Assembly: GCA_013416485.1 (NCBI GenBank)
Contig: JACCEO010000002.1
Location: 62,001 to 126,000 of the forward strand
Origin: Alcaligenaceae bacterium
GTDB lineage: Bacteria > Pseudomonadota > Gammaproteobacteria > Burkholderiales > Burkholderiaceae_B
Length of the DNA: 64,000 nucleotides
Direction: 5' to 3'
Numbering within the stretch: position 1 is the stretch's first letter; each line of letters starts with the position of its first letter. Below, one piece after another: positions 59,661-64,000 of this stretch. The position numbers were made by a program, and so were the translations under genes. Under the pieces are notes generated by a model, which saw only the letters and a program-made list of their open reading frames with translations, was not told where the DNA came from and ran no database searches.

Positions 59661-60896
59661 TCACTTTTTTGCAGAATCGGCAGCAGCACTGTCGGCACTG
59701 TCAGCGGTGGGTGACGCAGTTGCGGGCGCTTGTCCGGCTGGGGCTGGGACTTCTGCCTTCCATGGCATAGCTTGTACCGGTGCGCCAGGGCGTATTTTTT
59801 GGAATCCTGCAACGATTACTATGTCACCAGGATTCAAACCTTTAGTAATGATGGTACTACCGCCCACTTGCACCCCTGTAGTCACTGCCATAGGCGCAAC
59901 CTTTTCGTCCTTGACCAACATGAGGGTATTTAGACCATCGGTAGTGCGCTGTATGGCTTGTTGGGGCACCAACAAGGCTTTTGTATCTGTACCTTGTTGC
60001 AATTGCACACGTACATACATACCAGGCAATAAAATTTGATCCGGGTTAGCGAACTCGGCACGTAAATTGACTTGGCCTGTCGTTGGATCTACAGACACCC
60101 CTGAAAATAGTAGCTTGCCATCAGGCTGATAGACTGTGCCATCTTCTAGCAACACTTGGGCAACCGCAGCGCCTTCAGGCGTGAGGGTCAGTTCGCCACT
60201 AGCATGAGCACGACGCAACTGGGCCAGTTCCGTAGTCGACCGGGTCAGGTCTACATACACCTTATCCAATTGCTGCACAGTTGCCAGTTGCGTGGCGTTC
60301 GCAGCGCTAACCAACGCCCCCACGGTGACCAAAGACTTACCAATACGGCCGTTTATGGGTGATACCACCTTGGTGTAACCTAAATCAATATCTGCTGATT
60401 TCAAAGCCGCTTGTGCAGCGGCTACGGCCGCTTCCGCCTGACCAGCTTGAGCCACGGCGTTATCATATTCTTGGCGGCTAATCGCGTTTTCTTTGATTAA
60501 CTTCGCATAGCGCTGCGACAAAGCACGTACCGCTTGCAAGTCCGCCTGAGTACGCTTGAGTTGCGCTGCTGCTTGATCACGCACCGCTTGATAAGGTGCG
60601 GGATCTATAGTGAACAGCAATTGGCCTTCTGTGACCTCGCTACCTTGCTGGAAATTGATTTCATTCACTATGCCACTGACGCGGGCTCGAATTTGAGCAT
60701 CTTGTATGGCTTCCACCCGGCCCGGTAACGCAACAAACACTTCTGTGGATTGGGGTTGCACAGTAATTACACTGACTGGTACCTTCATTGCTCCACCCGC
60801 TTGTGGCTCTTGCTTGCCACACGCAGCAAGTACCAGCAAAGAAGATAGCATGACTAGGCGAACTGATTGCCCCGATAGCAGGCGAAGGTTGGACAT
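59661..60896 (-). CDS. RND periplasmic adaptor (AcrA/MexA type)
   Basis: The 411-residue membrane fusion lipoprotein joins pump and duct. Lipobox VLAAC gives Cys26; the barrel-sandwich halves (VSGIVNEINFQQGSEVTEGQLLF and INGRIGKSLVTVGALV) flank a coiled-coil hairpin, with a beta-barrel domain after. The C-terminal 30 residues are Ala/Pro/Ser-rich. AGGAG precedes the ATG. It is the first gene of the operon; no adjacent regulator is present. Confidence 0.93.
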   Translation of the reverse strand: MSNLRLLSGQSVRLVMLSSLLVLAACGKQEPQAGGAMKVPVSVITVQPQSTEVFVALPGRVEAIQDAQIRARVSGIVNEINFQQGSEVTEGQLLFTIDPAPYQAVRDQAAAQLKRTQADLQAVRALSQRYAKLIKENAISRQEYDNAVAQAGQAEAAVAAAQAALKSADIDLGYTKVVSPINGRIGKSLVTVGALVSAANATQLATVQQLDKVYVDLTRSTTELAQLRRAHASGELTLTPEGAAVAQVLLEDGTVYQPDGKLLFSGVSVDPTTGQVNLRAEFANPDQILLPGMYVRVQLQQGTDTKALLVPQQAIQRTTDGLNTLMLVKDEKVAPMAVTTGVQVGGSTIITKGLNPGDIVIVAGFQKIRPGAPVQAMPWKAEVPAPAGQAPATASPTADSADSAAADSAKK

Positions 60897-60964
60897 TCAA
60901 TAGCTCCTGTGCAGCATGCCCACACAAGGCAATACTGAAATGATTCTGTTTTCGGTAAAGCGTG

Positions 60965-60994
60965 AGTATACGGCGAAAACTGGAATGTTCGCCG
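60965..60994 (-). promoter_or_regulatory. Candidate promoter and operator of the RND operon
   Basis: Read leftward, a TATACT box (60970-60965) lies about 69 bases before the adaptor ATG. Directly upstream is a perfect 7-bp inverted repeat, CGGCGAA and TTCGCCG (60971-60977 and 60988-60994), spaced by 10 bases and filling the -10/-35 spacer. A dimeric repressor bound there would block the promoter. The repressor is not encoded nearby. Confidence 0.5.
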
Positions 60995-61058
60995 TCCACC
61001 GTACCATTTCGTATCATCAGGATCTGCGTTAAGCGACCCTGTATCCATTTAATTAAAC

Positions 61059-61853
61059 TTAACTTAACAACAAACCATCATCGGCCAAGGTTTCGCCACG
61101 CACTTGCTCAAACATATGTAACAAGTCGGATACCTCTAGTCCTTCACGGTCTTTACCCGAGACATCCAAGACTACCTGCCCCTGATGCAGCATGACAGTG
61201 CGCTCACCCACATCCAAGGCCTGGCGCATACTGTGAGTCACCATCATGGTGGTTAAGTGATTTTCAGCAACAATCCGGGCGGTTAATTCAAGCACAAATG
61301 CCGCTGTGCGCGGATCTAGGGCAGCGGTATGCTCATCAAGGAGCAAGATACGAGACGGTTGAAGCGCTGCCATCAACAAGCTAACTGCCTGGCGCTGACC
61401 ACCAGATAATAGTCCTATGTTGTCAGTAAGCCGATTTTCCAGCCCCAGGCCCAAAGTAGCTAAACGTGCGCGGAACTCTTCGCGCATGCTTTTTTTTACA
61501 GCTTTGTTGAGTCCCCGGCGTTGACCGCGACAACTTGCTAGAGCCATGTTTTCTTCTATGGTCAGGTCTTCACAGGTGCCTGCCATAGGATCTTGAAAAA
61601 CTCGTGCTACTTGCTGAGCTCGGGTCCACACAGGTTGCCGGGTTACATCGCTCCCATCAATCGTGATGGTACCGCTGTCCACACTTAAATCTCCTGAGAC
61701 CGCATTCAGAAAAGTGGATTTACCCGCCCCATTGGAACCAATCACCGTCACAAACTGACCAGAAGGGATTTCTAGCGTCATCCCCCTTAAGGCTTTGGTT
61801 TCTATAGGTGTGCCTGGGTTAAACGTAATACTAAGTTCGTTTGCACTTAACAT
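61059..61853 (-). CDS. ABC importer ATP-binding protein (PF04392-type system)
   Basis: The 264-residue ATPase has Walker A GSNGAGKST near residue 37, signature LSGGQRQA and Walker B ILLLDEHTAAL, with Glu replacing the usual run seen in exporters but the LDEHTAALDP form typical of this importer group. It energises uptake with the permease upstream (1-base gap). The start sits just after that stop. It is the last gene of the three-gene operon. Confidence 0.9.
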   Translation of the reverse strand: MLSANELSITFNPGTPIETKALRGMTLEIPSGQFVTVIGSNGAGKSTFLNAVSGDLSVDSGTITIDGSDVTRQPVWTRAQQVARVFQDPMAGTCEDLTIEENMALASCRGQRRGLNKAVKKSMREEFRARLATLGLGLENRLTDNIGLLSGGQRQAVSLLMAALQPSRILLLDEHTAALDPRTAAFVLELTARIVAENHLTTMMVTHSMRQALDVGERTVMLHQGQVVLDVSGKDREGLEVSDLLHMFEQVRGETLADDGLLLS

Positions 61854-61854
61854 A

Positions 61855-62748
61855 TCAACGTCCTCTGGCTTTACTGCGCAAGCGCTGTTTCATTAACGGA
61901 ATAACTAAAGCTATCGTTACCAGTACCGCAGTCACCAGATTTAAGTCTTGCGCTTCCAAACCAATAAAGTCGATATTCAGGGCCAAGGCAATAAAGAAAC
62001 GATACAGAACTGCACCCAAAATAACTGCCAAGGTCACGATACGCATTTTGCGCGATGGCATGATGCTTTCACCCACGATAACAGCGGCTAAGCCTATAAC
62101 TATGGTACCTATACCCATAGAGATATCGGCCCCTCCTTGGGATTGGGCAAACAAGGCCCCGGCCAAGGCACATAAGGCATTGGAAATAGCCATGCCTGCA
62201 AGCACCATAGCACCAGTGGCTACGCCTTGGGAACGCGCCATACGCGGATTGGAACCTGTAGCTCGCATGGCCAAACCGGTCTGAGTCGAAAAATACCAGT
62301 CTAGTAGTAGTTTGACTACCACCACGATCACCAGCAGTATCAATGGGCGCGCCACGTAGTCTGGTATCGATTCAGGCTGCAAAACGGTAAATACCGTGGA
62401 GTCGGAAATTAGGGGTATATTGGGTTTGCCCATAACCCTAAGATTAATGGAGTACAAGGCGATCATCATCAGGATGCTGGCCAGCAGATCCATAATTTTC
62501 AACTTGACGTTCAACCAACCCGTGATCATGCCTGCAAATGCACCAGCCACGGTAGCAATCAGGGTGGACGTGAATGGGTCCACGCCCTGACTAATCAGCA
62601 CAGCTGCAGTAGCGCCACCTAGCGGAAAGCTGCCATCAACGGTCAAGTCTGGAAAACGCAAAATACGGAAGGAAATTAGTACGCCCAAGGCGACCAGACC
62701 AAATATCAGGCCAATTTCCAATGCACCCAATAGGGAATATAGAGACAT
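61855..62748 (-). CDS. ABC importer permease (branched-chain-type fold)
   Basis: The 297-residue membrane protein has about eight hydrophobic helices and belongs to the LivH-like permease group: FGLVALGVLISFRILRFPDLTVDGSFPLGG near the N-terminus and MRATGSNPRMARSQG as the coupling helix. With only one permease gene the transporter is probably a homodimer. It follows the binding-protein gene after a 76-base spacer with a hairpin. Confidence 0.9.
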   Translation of the reverse strand: MSLYSLLGALEIGLIFGLVALGVLISFRILRFPDLTVDGSFPLGGATAAVLISQGVDPFTSTLIATVAGAFAGMITGWLNVKLKIMDLLASILMMIALYSINLRVMGKPNIPLISDSTVFTVLQPESIPDYVARPLILLVIVVVVKLLLDWYFSTQTGLAMRATGSNPRMARSQGVATGAMVLAGMAISNALCALAGALFAQSQGGADISMGIGTIVIGLAAVIVGESIMPSRKMRIVTLAVILGAVLYRFFIALALNIDFIGLEAQDLNLVTAVLVTIALVIPLMKQRLRSKARGR

Positions 62749-62775
62749 GTTCTAACCAGTAGTGCCAAACAACAA

Positions 62776-62806
62776 GCAGGTAGGTTGCATTGCACAACCC
62801 ACCTGC
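62776..62806 (-). terminator. Hairpin between binding-protein and permease genes
   Basis: A 12-bp stem with one mismatch (62776-62787 with 62795-62806, 7-base loop) follows the binding-protein stop by 18 bases, without a T tract. Such elements often stabilise the upstream message or partly terminate, so the binding protein is made in excess over the permease. Confidence 0.6.
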
Positions 62807-62824
62807 GCAATCCGAGTAAGGATT

Positions 62825-63793
62825 TTACTCGATGACTTTAGTGGCTGACTTGATGAAAGCGTCGCTTAATGTGACGCCCTGCTTTTCAGCGGCAGTAAGA
62901 TTCACAAACAACTCTAGTTTGTCGCTGGTTGTCGATGGAATATCGCCAGGTTTTTCACCTTTCAAAATACTGATAACTACCTTCCCGGTTTGTAAGCCCA
63001 GGTTACGGTAATTCACGCCCATAGCGGCAATTGCACCACGTGGAACGCTATCAGTATCGGAGGCAATCAATGGGATCTTGGCATCATTACCCACTTTAAC
63101 CAAGGCCTCATAGGCGGATACAACGTTGTTATCGGTGTTGGTATAAATAACATCGACCTTACCGATCAGGCTGCGTGCAGCTGCACCCACGTCAACAGTA
63201 CGCGCGGCTGACGCCTCAACCAATGTCATACCTGCCTGGGTTAATAGTTCACGCATTTCCTTGACCACAACCACAGAGTTAGCTTCGCCAGGGTTGTAGA
63301 CCATACCAACCCGCTTTGCATCGGGCAAAATCTGTTTAATCAGATCTACTTGCTTACTTAAAACCAGCATATCGGATACACCGGTAACATTAGTGCCGCT
63401 AGCATCCATAGTGGACACCAACTGAGCAGCTACCGGGTCGGTTACCGCGGAATACACCACCGGTATTGTTTTCGTTGCTGCTACCACAGCCTGAGCTGCT
63501 GGCGTAGCAATGGCCACAATCACATCGACTTTTTCACCTACGAACTTACGCGCTATTTGTGCAGCAATGGCGGTATTTCCCTGTGCCGTCTGAAACTCCC
63601 AGTCCAACCCATTAGCTTCAGTGTAGCCGGCCTCAGTCAGGGCTTCCTTAACTCCATCCCTGATGGCATCCAAGGCTGGATGCTCGACAATGGAAGAGAC
63701 CGCAACGGATTGGGCAGCGGCCACGCCGTGAACCAATGCGCCGGCGACTGCCAACGCGCCAAAAGCCAGTTTTGCCGATATGCGTAACTTCAT
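62825..63793 (-). CDS. ABC importer substrate-binding protein (PF04392, TrpX-like)
   Basis: The 322-residue protein has a signal peptide (cleavage near VAAAQS) and the two-lobed ABC_sub_bind fold with SIVEHPALDAIRDGV, VYSAVTDPVAAQLV, VGMVYNPGEANSV and DTDSVPRGAIAAMGVNY. Relatives in Gram-positives bind tryptophan or tyrosine (TrpX), but many proteobacterial members have unknown ligands; aromatic amino acids are only a guess. The ATG at 63793 has AAGGAG at good spacing; an in-frame start at 63817 lies before that site. Confidence 0.9.
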   Translation of the reverse strand: MKLRISAKLAFGALAVAGALVHGVAAAQSVAVSSIVEHPALDAIRDGVKEALTEAGYTEANGLDWEFQTAQGNTAIAAQIARKFVGEKVDVIVAIATPAAQAVVAATKTIPVVYSAVTDPVAAQLVSTMDASGTNVTGVSDMLVLSKQVDLIKQILPDAKRVGMVYNPGEANSVVVVKEMRELLTQAGMTLVEASAARTVDVGAAARSLIGKVDVIYTNTDNNVVSAYEALVKVGNDAKIPLIASDTDSVPRGAIAAMGVNYRNLGLQTGKVVISILKGEKPGDIPSTTSDKLELFVNLTAAEKQGVTLSDAFIKSATKVIE

Positions 63794-63840
63794 AGTTGAC
63801 TCCTTGTTTGATAACACGACAGGCTGGGCCTGATCGCAGA

Positions 63841-63862
63841 TACGCGTAAGTCTAACGCGTTA
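63841..63862. promoter_or_regulatory. Tandem palindromes upstream of the ABC operon
   Basis: Two perfect palindromes, TACGCGTA (63841-63848) and TAACGCGTTA (63853-63862), lie 13 bases apart centre to centre, about 50-70 bases before the binding-protein ATG. They could be a double operator. The second overlaps the stop of the neighbouring gene, so coincidence is possible. Confidence 0.3.
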
Positions 63863-64000
63863 AATGGTGACGCTTTTCGCAGAACTGCTACGTTGCTCCA
63901 ATAATGCCCTGGCCCAACGCACGCCCGGCAAGCCAAATGTGGTTTCGACCTCTTCAGCCCTAGCCAAAAACTGTGCGGTGCTTACTTTGAGCAGCGGCCC
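63860..64000 (-). CDS. C-terminal fragment of an unidentified protein
   Basis: A leftward frame is open from the window edge for 46 codons to TAA at 63862-63860. The tail (with FLARAEEVETTFGLPGV, then WARALLEQR) looks like real helical protein, but I cannot name the family. The opposite strand is also open here and cannot be excluded from this short piece. It points the same way as the ABC operon, 67 bases upstream of the binding-protein start. Confidence 0.5.
   Translation of the reverse strand, partial: GPLLKVSTAQFLARAEEVETTFGLPGVRWARALLEQRSSSAKSVTI

Noticed and set aside
63585-63594. GCCGTCTGAA, the Neisseria DNA uptake sequence
   Set aside because: I noticed only this one copy, and it is inside a coding region; no enrichment is apparent.
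1-64000. Mobile elements, prophage, CRISPR or defence islands
   Set aside because: I found no transposase, integrase, repeat-spacer array, restriction gene or sharp composition change; almost every gene is a recognisable core gene.

Overview
The window is a gene-dense stretch of core chromosome from a betaproteobacterium, most likely of the family Alcaligenaceae (relatives of Bordetella, Advenella and Paenalcaligenes). Three things point there: the protein sequences; the order rpsB-tsf-pyrH-frr-uppS-cdsA-dxr-rseP-bamA-skp-lpxD-fabZ-lpxA-lpxB-rnhB; and a pyruvate dehydrogenase E3 that carries its own lipoyl domain. By eye the base composition is near 50% GC and Ile ATA codons are common, which suggests one of the lower-GC genera. 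Genus and species cannot be fixed without a search.

Layout. 1-5300: end of an unknown gene, a lipoprotein, an ankyrin protein, then mltG-tmk-holB-tatD read leftward. 5400-9700: ygfZ, then a leftward valine-degradation operon (acyl-CoA dehydrogenase, HIBYL-CoA hydrolase, mmsB). 9770-15300: ratA-rnfH, smpB, ogt, and the divergent pair ppsA/ppsR. 15300-30750: a long leftward envelope and translation cluster from rpsB to a TrmH-type methyltransferase. 30950-35650: rightward map-glnD-marC-dsbB. 35700-39950: leftward folC / SPOR gene-cvpA-purF. 40040-45910: leftward aceE-aceF-lpdA. 46160-52090: rightward histidine kinase-response regulator-folD-prlC-sco. 52090-54920: leftward E3-like flavoprotein, nitroreductase and pdxJ. 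55000-60900: RND tripartite efflux operon. 61060-63800: ABC importer of the PF04392 type. The window ends inside an unidentified gene.

The genes form recognisable groups: lipid A and outer-membrane assembly, isoprenoid and phospholipid precursors, translation factors, the PDH complex, and drug efflux. Many neighbours overlap by 4 bases (ATGA, GTGA or TTGA) and are probably translationally coupled. Several intrinsic terminators (after lpdA, folC, pdxJ and ppsA, and between ygfZ and mmsB) mark unit ends. No gene-free stretch exceeds about 260 bases. I see no tRNA, rRNA, CRISPR array, insertion sequence, prophage or defence locus.

No dramatic new system is evident. The most open question is the uncharacterised kinase/regulator pair that heads the operon with folD, prlC and sco, divergent from the PDH operon. 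Next are a palindrome in the efflux-pump promoter with no regulator gene alongside, a long insertion in Ogt, and the all-hairpin rpsB-tsf spacer.
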